A stretch of 64,000 bases of DNA from Mycobacterium sp. 852002-51961_SCH5331710 (lineage in GTDB: Bacteria > Actinomycetota > Actinomycetes > Mycobacteriales > Mycobacteriaceae). The stretch is taken from NCBI RefSeq assembly GCF_001665535.1, contig NZ_LZSQ01000123.1, forward strand, positions 248,001-312,000, read 5' to 3'. The notes under the pieces were generated by a model that saw only the letters and a list, made by a program, of their open reading frames with translations, was not told the DNA's origin and searched no databases. The position numbers were made by a program, and so were the translations under genes. Of this stretch, positions 51,356 through 59,451 are shown piece after piece. Numbering within the stretch: the stretch's first letter is position 1; the number at the start of each line of letters is the position of its first letter.

Positions 51356-51771
51356 CCCACGCGTCGCGATCAACGCAGCGTGACTCACTCGACTGGCTGG
51401 TGTCGAAATTCGCCCGCGAGGTGTCCGGGGTGACCCACGCCGTGCTGGTGTCCGCCGACGGGCTGCTGATGGCGGCCAGCGAGCACATCCCCACCGAACG
51501 CGCCGACCAACTCGCGGCCGTGGCGTCCGGACTGGCCAGCCTGTCGACGGGCGCGGCGCAGCTGTTCGAGGGTGGGTACGTGCTGCAGTCGGTGGTCGAG
51601 ATGGAGAACGGCTACCTGCTGCTGATGCGGGTCGGCGACGGCTCCAACCTGGCCACCCTTGCGGCGCGCAACTGCGACATCGGCCAGATCGGCTACGAGA
51701 TGGCGGTGCTGGTCGAGCGGGTGGGCACCGTCGTCCAGTCGGCGCGGCGGCGCGCACCTGCGCGTTCGTGA
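51352..51771 (+). CDS. Roadblock/LC7-domain protein
   Basis: A 139-residue Roadblock/LC7 protein, the second conservon member. It begins DSLDWLVSKFAREVSGVTHAVLVSADGLLMAAS and has the usual beta-alpha-beta fold used as GTPase-activating or scaffold subunits for Ras-like and MglA GTPases. ATG overlaps the kinase stop as ATGA. Confidence 0.92.
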   Translation: MTHASRSTQRDSLDWLVSKFAREVSGVTHAVLVSADGLLMAASEHIPTERADQLAAVASGLASLSTGAAQLFEGGYVLQSVVEMENGYLLLMRVGDGSNLATLAARNCDIGQIGYEMAVLVERVGTVVQSARRRAPARS

Positions 51772-51778
51772 GCCGTCG

Positions 51779-52150
51779 ATGGACCAGCGGGATGGCGACG
51801 TCGTCGAAGAGCCGAGCCTGGTCCGGCCGTACATCCTGACCGCCGGTCGCACCCATTCCCGGGTCCACCTCCCGCTGGAGGCGCCGATCGAGACGCTCGA
51901 TTCGGCCAAGCCGCCGCGCTGGCCGGGCAACGACGTGCGCGGGCAGATCCTGGCGATGGGCGTCAACCACCCGTCCGTCGCCGAGATCGCCGCGAAGTTG
52001 TCGTTGCCGCTCGGCGTGGCGCGGGTGCTGATCGGGGATCTCGTGACGCAGGGTTATGTGGCGGTGCGCAGCACGCTGGGCGAGTCGAGCACCGTCGACG
52101 AGAGACGTGAGTTGATAGGAAGGACACTGCGTGGCCTCAAGGCACTCTGA
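51779..52150 (+). CDS. DUF742 protein
   Basis: A 123-residue DUF742 protein with the diagnostic SLVRPYILTAGRT start and a winged-helix-like second half (HPSVAEIAAKLSLPLGVARVLIGDLVTQGYV). Third conservon member. ATG 51779 lies 7 bases after the roadblock stop; its 3' end overlaps the GTPase gene by 20 bases. Confidence 0.92.
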   Translation: MDQRDGDVVEEPSLVRPYILTAGRTHSRVHLPLEAPIETLDSAKPPRWPGNDVRGQILAMGVNHPSVAEIAAKLSLPLGVARVLIGDLVTQGYVAVRSTLGESSTVDERRELIGRTLRGLKAL

Positions 52151-52700
52151 GGAGCGCTCAGCTTCAACGAAGATCGTCATCTCCGGCGGCTTCGGCGCCG
52201 GCAAGACGACGTTCGTCGGCGCGGTCTCCGAGATCATGCCGCTGCGGACCGAGGCCCTGGTCACTACTGCGTCGGCGGGCGTCGACGGCCTGGAGGCCAC
52301 ACCGCAGAAGAACACCACGACGGTCGCGATGGACTTCGGTCGCATCACCTTGGCCGACGACCTGGTGTTGTACCTGTTCGGCACGCCCGGGCAGCGTCGG
52401 TTCTGGTTCATGTGGGACGACCTCGTCAGCGGGGCGATCGGGGCGATCGTGCTGGTCGACGTGCGTCGCCTGCAGGACAGCTTCGCCGCGGTCGACTTCT
52501 TTGAGGCGCGTAAACTGCCGTTCCTGATCGCGATCAACCAATTCGACGGTGCGCCAAGGCATCCGGTGTCAGCGGTGCGTAAGGCGCTGGCGTTGGCCGA
52601 GCACATCCCGGTGATCACCGTCGACGCGCGCGACCGTCAGTCCGCCAAGGCCGCGCTGATCGCGATCACCGAGTATGCGCTCGTCAGCCTGCCTGGTTGA
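52131..52700 (+). CDS. mfpB: Small Ras-like GTPase MfpB
   Basis: A 189-residue GTPase of the conservon type. P-loop GGFGAGKTTFVG, the G3-like LFGTPGQRRFW, and G4 as NQFD; the Gln of DxxGQ is present in TPGQ. Family knowledge: MfpB interacts with the pentapeptide protein MfpA and affects fluoroquinolone resistance in M. smegmatis. GTG 52131 behind AGGAAGG, overlapping DUF742 by 20 bases. Confidence 0.93.
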   Translation: MASRHSEERSASTKIVISGGFGAGKTTFVGAVSEIMPLRTEALVTTASAGVDGLEATPQKNTTTVAMDFGRITLADDLVLYLFGTPGQRRFWFMWDDLVSGAIGAIVLVDVRRLQDSFAAVDFFEARKLPFLIAINQFDGAPRHPVSAVRKALALAEHIPVITVDARDRQSAKAALIAITEYALVSLPG

Positions 52701-52704
52701 TCGA

Positions 52705-53268
52705 GTGCCTCCCGACGAAACAATCTGGAGCGACGAGGAATTCACCGGCCGCGACTTCCGCGACGACGACCTCAGCCGGTTGCGCACCGAACGCGTCGTG
52801 TTCGACGAATGCGACTTCCGCGGCGTCGACCTTACCGAATCCGAACACGCCGGCAGTGCTTTCCGTAACTGCCGGTTCGAACGGGCGACGCTGCACCACA
52901 GCACGTTTCGGCAGTGCAGCATGTTGGGATCGGTGTTCACCGGCGCCCGGTTACGGCCGCTGACGCTGGTCGACGTCGACCTGACACTCGCCGTCCTGGG
53001 CGGCTGTGACCTGCGCGGCGTGGACCTCGCCGGATGCCGGATGCGCGAGGCCAGCCTGGTCGACGCCGATCTGCGCAAGGCGGTGCTGCGCGGCGCGGAT
53101 CTGGCCGGCGCGCGGGTGCGGAACCTCCGGTTGGACGACGCGGATTTGCGCGGTGCGCGAACCGATGCGTCGCTGTGGACGACCGCGAGCGTCAAAGGCG
53201 TGAAGATCGACGTCGACCAGGCGCTGGCCTACGCCGCCGCCCACGGCCTGAACATCCACGGGGAATAA
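52705..53268 (+). CDS. mfpA: Pentapeptide-repeat protein MfpA
   Basis: A right-handed quadrilateral beta-helix of 187 residues that mimics DNA and binds DNA gyrase, lowering fluoroquinolone sensitivity. Repeats of the A(D/N)LxX type run through the whole chain (CDFRGVDLTE, CDLRGVDLAG, ADLRKAVLRGADLAGARV), ending in the dimerising helix DVDQALAYAAAHGL. I start at GTG 52705, four bases after the mfpB stop; an ATG at 52675 lies inside mfpB and adds unrelated residues. Confidence 0.94.
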   Translation: MPPDETIWSDEEFTGRDFRDDDLSRLRTERVVFDECDFRGVDLTESEHAGSAFRNCRFERATLHHSTFRQCSMLGSVFTGARLRPLTLVDVDLTLAVLGGCDLRGVDLAGCRMREASLVDADLRKAVLRGADLAGARVRNLRLDDADLRGARTDASLWTTASVKGVKIDVDQALAYAAAHGLNIHGE

Positions 53269-53295
53269 GCACCGCGCACACGGGTTTCGTAGTGC

Positions 53296-54144
53296 ATGAG
53301 TGCCGTCAGCCAGAGCGGCTTCCACGAAGGCGAACTCGCCGTGCAGGCGCGCGCCGGCGTGATGGCACAGGCCGCGCGGCTGGGTAGGGGCATGCTGGCC
53401 GCGCCCGACCTCAACGGCAGCATCGGCACGTTCCTGTCCGTCCGGGAGTTCGCCGTCGTGACGGCCAGGGGAGACGACGGCCGACTGTGGACGTCCCCGC
53501 TGCACGCCCGGGCCGGGTTTCTCGAGGCGCACGATCGCACACTTCGGATAGCGATCCGGCCGGATCCCGGAGACCCGTTGCACGGCCTCGACGCGGGCCA
53601 GCCGATCGGCATGCTGGCCATCGACTTCGCCACACGGCGACGGGTGCGGGTCAACGGCACAGTCAGCGACGGCACCGCCGACGGCCTGACCGTCGACGTC
53701 GATCAGGCATTCGGCAACTGCCCGAGATACATCCAGCCGCGCGATCTTTCCCCCGCGCAACCGTCTGCGCCGCCACACGGGTTCACCCGCTCGGACACGC
53801 TGCAACCGGCACAAGCGGCGCTCATCACCCGGGCGGACACGTTCTTCCTCGGCACCGAGCGTCCGGCCCGCGGTGTCGACGCGTCGCACCGCGGCGGCCC
53901 CCCGGGTTTCGTCCGGGTCGACGGCAACCGGCTGTGGTGGCCCGACTATCCGGGCAACAACATGTTCAACAGCCTCGGCAACATCGCGGTCGATCCCGCG
54001 GCGGCCGTCCTGTTCATCGACTTCACCACCGGTGCCACCGTTGCGGTCTCGGGCACCGCGGCGGTGGTGTGGCCCGATGAGGACGGGACCGATCGGGGCG
54101 TGACGTTCACCGCGGAGGCCGTCGTCTCCGGCACGCTGCGCTAG
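53296..54144 (+). CDS. Pyridoxamine 5'-phosphate oxidase-like split-barrel protein
   Basis: A 282-residue member of the FMN-binding split-barrel superfamily. It has two barrel-like halves: LSVREFAVVTARGDDGRLWTSPL near 45-70, and FLGTERPARGVDASHRGGPPGFVRV near 190-215. Flavin binding is expected but the substrate is unknown. It is 27 bases after mfpA and could be read from that operon; it ends overlapping the convergent ABC transporter by 4 bases. Confidence 0.85.
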   Translation: MSAVSQSGFHEGELAVQARAGVMAQAARLGRGMLAAPDLNGSIGTFLSVREFAVVTARGDDGRLWTSPLHARAGFLEAHDRTLRIAIRPDPGDPLHGLDAGQPIGMLAIDFATRRRVRVNGTVSDGTADGLTVDVDQAFGNCPRYIQPRDLSPAQPSAPPHGFTRSDTLQPAQAALITRADTFFLGTERPARGVDASHRGGPPGFVRVDGNRLWWPDYPGNNMFNSLGNIAVDPAAAVLFIDFTTGATVAVSGTAAVVWPDEDGTDRGVTFTAEAVVSGTLR

Positions 54145-56726
54145 CTGCTGCTCAGCCGTATCCGCCAGCGCACGAACGCCGTGTAACCGATGCAGATGAG
54201 CGCAAGCATGGCCATGTCGAACAGCCATGTACCGGCCGTGTGGTCCCAGTGCCGATCGTTGGGTGTCAGCGGGCCGGGCACCAACCGGATGAGGTCGATG
54301 GTCGAGGCGGACGCCGCGAAACCCCAACGGGCGGGCGTGAACCAGGACATCTGATCGAGCACGATCCGGTCCGTCACCGGGATCATGCCGCCCGAGAACA
54401 CCAGCTGCGACATGATCGCGACCACCAGCAGCGGCATGATCTGTTCGTTTGATCGGGCCAACGCCGAGAGCGCCAACCCGACCATCGCCGCGGCCACCGT
54501 CGTCACCGCGATGTCGACGAACAACTCGATGCTGCGGTTGCCGAGCAGCGAACCGCTGTCCACCGCGCCAGGGCCCCAGCCCTTGCCGATGATCGCGATC
54601 ACCGTGACGATCGCCGACTGCACGATCGCGAACAGCGTGAACACGAACACCTTCGCCAAAAGGTATGCGGTCGTGGACAATCCGACGGCCTGCTCGCGAC
54701 GGAAGATCGCCCGCTCGCCGATCAGCGCACGGATGGTCAGCGCCGTGCCCATGAAGATGGCGCCGACGTTGAGCATGACCAAAATCTGACCCGGCTCGTT
54801 GGGTGCGGCGCCGCCCTGCATCGCGGGGACCGGGACACCGAACCCGACGTCGCCGGGCACCGAGAGCGACAGCACGCCCATGATGAACGGCAGCAGCATC
54901 AGGAACGCGAAGTAGCCGCGATCGGAGATCACCAGCCGCACTTGGCGGCGCGCGATCGTCGAGAACTGTCGACGCACGCTGGTGCTGGTGGGGCTGCCCA
55001 GATCGGACGGCTCCTCGGTCGGTGGCGCAGGCGGTGGTGGCCCGTGCTGGGACAGGAAGCGCTGATTGGCCGCGTCGGGATCGCTGGCCACGCTGCTGAA
55101 GATGTCGGCCCAGTTGGTCGTGCCCATCGACGGACCGATCTGGCTGGGCGGGCCGTAGAACGCGGTCTTGCCGCCCGGCGCCAGCAGGAGCACCTGGTCG
55201 CAGACGTCGAGGTAGGTCAGCGAGTGCGTGACGACCAGCACGACGCGGCCGGCGTCGGCCAACTGCCGCAGCATCGTCATGACCTGGCGGTCCAGGGCAG
55301 GATCCAGGCCCGATGTCGGCTCGTCGAGGATCAACAACGACGGACCCGTCAGCAGTTCGAGCGCCACCGAAGCGCGCTTGCGTTGGCCGCCGGAGAGCTT
55401 GTCGACACGGGTCTCCAGATGCTTGGTCATCTCGAGTTCTTCGAGCACCTGCATGACGACCTGTTCGCGGTCCGCCTTCGTGGTGTCCGGCGGCAGGCGC
55501 AGTTCCGCGGCGTACATCAGCGCCTGGCGCACGGTCAGCTGACCGTGGACGACGTCGTCCTGGGGCACCATCCCGATTCTGGAGCGGAGCGAGGCGTACT
55601 CGGCGTGCACGTTGTGCCCCTCGAAGGTCACCGTGCCCGTCGTCGGATGGGTGTAGCCCGCGACCAATCGCGCGAACGTCGACTTGCCTGCACCCGACGG
55701 CCCGATAACGGCGGTCAAAGTGCCGGGGCGCGCCGCGATCGAGATGTTGTCGAGCAGCGTCTTGTTGTTCTCGATGGTCCACGTGACGCCGTGCACCTCG
55801 AGCCCGCCGGTGCGGGTGGCGGCCTCGGTCTCGGTGCGACGGGCCAGCGTGCCGCCGGAGAAGACGAGGTCGATGTTGCCGATCGTGACCGTGTCGCCCT
55901 CGCGGAGCAGCGCCGACTCGACGCGCGCACCGTTGACGAACGTGCCGTTGATGCTGCGGTTGTCGACGATCTCGGTTCCGCCGGCCGTCGGCAACAGGGT
56001 TGCGTGGTGGCGCGAAGCCAGCACGTCGGGCACGACGATGTCGTTGTCGGTGGCTCGCCCGATCTTGACAGCGCCGGGCACGTTGTCCGCAGGCCGGCTT
56101 CCCGGCCGCAGGATCTTGAGCATGCTCGTGGCGAGGTTGCCCTCGCTGGAGCGAGGCGCGGCGGTCGGGCCCATCATCGTCGCCGACTCGAGCGCAGGTG
56201 AGGAGATCGGTTGGCGCGCGGGCTGCTGCGGGCTCGTATACGCCGCCGGGGGTGGCGTGCTCGGATACCGCGGCGGGGGAGGCGCGCTCGGATACGTCGG
56301 CTGCGGACGCGCCTGACCCGGCGGCGGTCCGTACGGCCGCCCGGTGTGGGGCCCCGAAGCCTGCCTCTGGTTGGCGATCGGGACCGCGACGGTCGGTGTG
56401 CGGCCCACTGCACCCTGGTGGCGACCGACCTCGAACGTCAGCCGCGGACCGTCGGGATTGCCGATGTTGACGGTCTGACCGTCGGAGATGTCGACAGCGG
56501 GAACGCGGCGGTTGTTGACGAACATCCCGTTGAGGCTGCCGTTGTCGATCGCGACCCAGCGACCCTGATCGAAGCGCAACACCAGGTGCGCACGCGAGAT
56601 CAGGGGGTGGGCGATACGTACGTCGGCGCGGAGGTCGCGGCCGACGACGACGTCATTTCCCGCCGCGAAGGTCCGGGTCGATCCGTCGTACCGAACGGTC
56701 AGCGCGGGTGGGGCGGGTCGGCTCAT
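54141..56726 (-). CDS. FHA-domain ABC transporter (Rv1747-like)
   Basis: An 861-residue half-transporter. Two FHA phosphothreonine-binding domains at about 20-95 (GRDLRADVRIAHPLISRAH) and 215-290 (GRATDNDIVVPDVLASRHH) are joined by a Pro-rich linker with several threonines; then an ABC ATPase (Walker A GPSGAGKST near 340, signature LSGGQRKR near 440) and six membrane helices. The M. tuberculosis relative Rv1747 is controlled by the kinase PknF and exports a cell-wall lipid. I start at ATG 56726, just before RPAPPALTV; a TTG at 56735 is possible. Confidence 0.92.
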   Translation of the reverse strand: MSRPAPPALTVRYDGSTRTFAAGNDVVVGRDLRADVRIAHPLISRAHLVLRFDQGRWVAIDNGSLNGMFVNNRRVPAVDISDGQTVNIGNPDGPRLTFEVGRHQGAVGRTPTVAVPIANQRQASGPHTGRPYGPPPGQARPQPTYPSAPPPPRYPSTPPPAAYTSPQQPARQPISSPALESATMMGPTAAPRSSEGNLATSMLKILRPGSRPADNVPGAVKIGRATDNDIVVPDVLASRHHATLLPTAGGTEIVDNRSINGTFVNGARVESALLREGDTVTIGNIDLVFSGGTLARRTETEAATRTGGLEVHGVTWTIENNKTLLDNISIAARPGTLTAVIGPSGAGKSTFARLVAGYTHPTTGTVTFEGHNVHAEYASLRSRIGMVPQDDVVHGQLTVRQALMYAAELRLPPDTTKADREQVVMQVLEELEMTKHLETRVDKLSGGQRKRASVALELLTGPSLLILDEPTSGLDPALDRQVMTMLRQLADAGRVVLVVTHSLTYLDVCDQVLLLAPGGKTAFYGPPSQIGPSMGTTNWADIFSSVASDPDAANQRFLSQHGPPPPAPPTEEPSDLGSPTSTSVRRQFSTIARRQVRLVISDRGYFAFLMLLPFIMGVLSLSVPGDVGFGVPVPAMQGGAAPNEPGQILVMLNVGAIFMGTALTIRALIGERAIFRREQAVGLSTTAYLLAKVFVFTLFAIVQSAIVTVIAIIGKGWGPGAVDSGSLLGNRSIELFVDIAVTTVAAAMVGLALSALARSNEQIMPLLVVAIMSQLVFSGGMIPVTDRIVLDQMSWFTPARWGFAASASTIDLIRLVPGPLTPNDRHWDHTAGTWLFDMAMLALICIGYTAFVRWRIRLSSS

Positions 56727-57135
56727 CGACGCCAACTCTAACGGTAGGCAGAATGTTCCACCTTGCGGTGTCGGTGATCTGATGCAGCGCCGCGATCTGG
56801 TCCTCGCGCGTGGTGATGACGTGTGCGAACGCTGCGTCGACGGTGGTACGACCGTCGCGGGCGGGACCCCAGTACCGGCCGATGACCACGACGCGATCGT
56901 CGTCGACCGCCAGATACTCCGCCGGGTCGACGTGCATGTCGTACAGCGTGCCGATGCGGCCCCAGACCCCGGCGATCATGTCGGCCGGTCCGCGATGCCG
57001 TCCGCCGACACCGTGGGGCATGCCGGCGCTGACGGTGCCGACGAAATCGTCGGTCAGCAGCCGGAAGAGCGCTGGACCGTCGGCACCTGCGAGCGCGCCG
57101 TAGAACCGCCGGGCGATGTCGATGGAAGTGGACAC
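56653..57135 (-). CDS. SnoaL-like / NTF2-fold protein
   Basis: A 160-residue protein with a SnoaL/ketosteroid-isomerase fold in its first 130 residues (FYGALAGADGPALFRLLTDDFVGTV, then YWGPARDGRTTVDAAFAHVI). The tail beyond about residue 133 is basic and without similarity, and overlaps the FHA transporter gene by 74 bases in another frame. Divergent from a TetR regulator with a palindrome between them, so likely regulated by it. Function unknown. Confidence 0.85.
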   Translation of the reverse strand: MSTSIDIARRFYGALAGADGPALFRLLTDDFVGTVSAGMPHGVGGRHRGPADMIAGVWGRIGTLYDMHVDPAEYLAVDDDRVVVIGRYWGPARDGRTTVDAAFAHVITTREDQIAALHQITDTARWNILPTVRVGVDEPTRPTRADRSVRRIDPDLRGGK

Positions 57136-57153
57136 GGCTACCTCCTTGAGTAT

Positions 57154-57169
57154 TAGAGAGTAGTCTCTA
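57154..57169. promoter_or_regulatory. Palindrome between SnoaL-like and TetR genes
   Basis: TAGAGA-GTAG-TCTCTA, a perfect 6-4-6 inverted repeat in the 43-49 base gap between divergent starts. A TACTAT at 57168-57173 could be the -10 of the TetR gene. Best guess: the TetR operator controlling both genes. Confidence 0.7.
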
Positions 57170-57184
57170 CTATAGGCTGTGGCA

Positions 57185-57748
57185 ATGCCGAGGCCCGCGC
57201 GCTTCAGCGCCGACGATCTCCTGGACGCCGCCGCAGCACTGCTCGCCGAGCAGGGGCCCGCCGCGGTGACCGTGTCCGCGGTGGCGCGTGCGGCGGGGGC
57301 GCCGAGCGGGTCGATGTATCACCGGTTTTCGGGTCGGGCGGCACTGTGTGGCGAACTGTGGATGCGCACCGAGGAGCGTTTCGGTGAAGGGTTCGCGGCG
57401 GCGCTGACCGGTACGGGCGGCACACGCGCGCGTTGTGTCGCGGGCGCCCGTCACACCGTCCAATGGTGTCGCGACCACCGCACCGAGGCCGCGGTTCTGC
57501 TCGCGGGCGCTGATGCGCTGTGTGCCGCCGAGTGGCCGCCCGAGTTGCACGACAGGAGGCGCCGCCTGCGCAGGCGCTTGCGACGCCTGCTGTCCGGACT
57601 GCACGCCGACGGCGACCGGGTGAACGCCGCGGTGATCGACATCCCCTATGCCGTCGTGCGTCGACACCTGCTGGCGGGGACGGCGATTCCGGCGAGCGCG
57701 GATGCGATCGTCACCGAGTGCGCCGAGGCCCTCATACCGGGCGACTGA
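57185..57748 (+). CDS. TetR-family regulator
   Basis: A 187-residue TetR repressor. The helix-turn-helix is ADDLLDAAAALLAEQGPAAVTVSAVARAAGAPSGSMYHRFSGRAAL in the first 50 residues; the remainder is an effector domain rich in Arg/Ala. ATG 57185 or GTG 57179, with expected transcript start close to both. Divergent from the SnoaL-like gene. Confidence 0.88.
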   Translation: MPRPARFSADDLLDAAAALLAEQGPAAVTVSAVARAAGAPSGSMYHRFSGRAALCGELWMRTEERFGEGFAAALTGTGGTRARCVAGARHTVQWCRDHRTEAAVLLAGADALCAAEWPPELHDRRRRLRRRLRRLLSGLHADGDRVNAAVIDIPYAVVRRHLLAGTAIPASADAIVTECAEALIPGD

Positions 57749-57813
57749 CGAAAGTTTGCCGGTCATCCGGCGAGTCGCGCGCGGTTGGCGGCGAAACGTG
57801 GTCACCATAGGGC

Positions 57814-58233
57814 ATGGTGTCTCGGGCGCCTTTCCTGATCGTCGGCATCGGCGGGCTCTGTGTCGCAGCGGCGTTCCTGGCACCGACGGTGGACGCGCAG
57901 AGCGCCATCGCCATCGACGATCGTGGGTTCGTCGATTCGAAGGCCCGGTGCGAGGCACCGTGGCAGCCAGTGGCTTTCGGCCGCACCCAGTTCGCGCTCG
58001 TGGCGATCTGTAAGCGCAGCGGCAGCCACGAGTACCGCGGTGTGCGGATGAAGGACGGTCTGGTGCTGACCGCACCGGCGGTCGAGAAGACCGACGGGGT
58101 GTTCACCGCCGAGAACGACGGAGCCACCTACACATTCTCGGCGAAGGAACTCGTCGTGAGCGCGGGCGACCGCGTGTTGGTCACCGAACCGATGGTGGCC
58201 TACGTCGAACCGCGGCCCGCCGTGGACGGCTGA
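57814..58233 (+). CDS. Small secreted or membrane-anchored protein
   Basis: A 139-residue protein with an N-terminal hydrophobic segment (about 6-24) and a possible cleavage after TVDAQSA, so exported. Two cysteines (KARCEAP, AICKRSG) may pair. No domain is recognised. Its end overlaps the convergent flavin reductase by 34 bases. Confidence 0.75.
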   Translation: MVSRAPFLIVGIGGLCVAAAFLAPTVDAQSAIAIDDRGFVDSKARCEAPWQPVAFGRTQFALVAICKRSGSHEYRGVRMKDGLVLTAPAVEKTDGVFTAENDGATYTFSAKELVVSAGDRVLVTEPMVAYVEPRPAVDG

Positions 58234-59423
58234 TAGTTGTCCGGCGCCCCGGTCAACACGCAGTGGGTGTGGCTGTAGATCGTCGGCATGCACTTGTTGC
58301 AGTGATCGCAGATCGACCGCACCGAGCTGTCCGCCTGGATGCGGTTGAGCAGATCCGGTTCGGCCAGCAGTGCGCGGCCCATCGCCACGAAGTCGAAGCC
58401 CTCGGCCATCGCCAGGTCCATCGTCTCGCGATTGGTGATGCCGCCCAACAGGATCAGCGGCAGCTTCAGCTCAGCGCGGAACTGCCTGGCGTGGCGTAAC
58501 AGGAACGCCTCGCGGTAGGGGTACTCGCGCAGGAACTTCTTGCCGGTCATGCGGATGCCCCACCGGATCGGCGGTTTGAAGGCGTTGGCGAACTCCTTGA
58601 CCGGTGCATCGCCGTGGAACAGGTACATCGGGTTGACCAGCGAGCTGCCCGCGGTCAGTTCGATCGCGTCCAATCCGCCGTCCTCTTCCAGCCACTTCGC
58701 CGTCTGCAAGGACTCCTCGACGGTGATGCCACCGCGCACGCCGTCGGACATGGTGAGCTTGGCCGTCACCGCGATCGGGTTGCCCTCCTTCTCGACGGCC
58801 TGGCGCACGGCCCGCACGACGCCGCGCGCGACCTTGGCCCGGTTCTCCAGCGAGCCGCCGAACTCATCGGTGCGGCGGTTGAGCAGCGGGCTCAAGAACG
58901 AGCTGGCGAGATAGTTGTGGCCGAGGTGGATCTCGACCGCGTCGAACCCGGATTCGATCGCCAGGCGCGCGGCGTTGGCGTGCGCCTCGGTGACGTCGCG
59001 AATGTCGTCGCGCGTTGCCTTCTTCGCGAACCGCATCGACAGCGGATTGAAGAAGCGCACCGGCGCCAGCGCCTTGGCCTTGTTGGTCCGCGCGTTGGCG
59101 ACCGGTCCCGCGTGGCCGATCTGCGCGCTGATCGCCGCGCCCTCGGCGTGAATCGCTTCGGTCAGCCTCTTCAATCCCGGCACGGCCTCGGGCCGCATCC
59201 AGATCTGCCAGCCGTCGGTGCGTCCGCCGGGGGCGACCGCGCAGTAGGCGACCGTGGTCATGCCGACCCCGCCTGCGGCGGGCAGCCGGTGATAGTTGAT
59301 CAACTCGTCGGTGACGAGCGCGTTCGGCGTCGATGCCTCGAACGTCGCCGCCTTGATGATCCGGTTGCGCAGCGTCACCGGGCCGAGCTTGGCCGGGGTG
59401 AACACATTGGGCTGAGTGTTCAT
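58200..59423 (-). CDS. NADH:flavin oxidoreductase / old yellow enzyme family (Rv3359-like)
   Basis: A 407-residue TIM-barrel FMN oxidoreductase. It opens TPAKLGPVTLRNRIIKAAT, has AQIGHAGP and FDAVEIHLGHNYLASSFLSPLLNRRTDEFGGSLENR with the substrate-binding His, and GFDFVAMGRALLAEPDL at the phosphate site. A cysteine cluster CDHCNKC near the end suggests an additional Fe-S or metal site as in the 2,4-dienoyl-CoA reductase branch, but the second Rossmann domain is absent. Divergent from folD with only 28 bases between. Confidence 0.88.
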   Translation of the reverse strand: MNTQPNVFTPAKLGPVTLRNRIIKAATFEASTPNALVTDELINYHRLPAAGGVGMTTVAYCAVAPGGRTDGWQIWMRPEAVPGLKRLTEAIHAEGAAISAQIGHAGPVANARTNKAKALAPVRFFNPLSMRFAKKATRDDIRDVTEAHANAARLAIESGFDAVEIHLGHNYLASSFLSPLLNRRTDEFGGSLENRAKVARGVVRAVRQAVEKEGNPIAVTAKLTMSDGVRGGITVEESLQTAKWLEEDGGLDAIELTAGSSLVNPMYLFHGDAPVKEFANAFKPPIRWGIRMTGKKFLREYPYREAFLLRHARQFRAELKLPLILLGGITNRETMDLAMAEGFDFVAMGRALLAEPDLLNRIQADSSVRSICDHCNKCMPTIYSHTHCVLTGAPDNYQPSTAGRGST

Positions 59424-59451
59424 AGAAAGCGAGCATGCCAGACTGAGACCC

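Noticed and set aside
48446..52618. A 1390-codon open frame on the minus strand opposite the conservon genes
   Set aside because: It mirrors the third-position GC bias of the real plus-strand genes; its translation is low-complexity Arg/Ser/Thr with no domain, while the plus strand encodes clear families.
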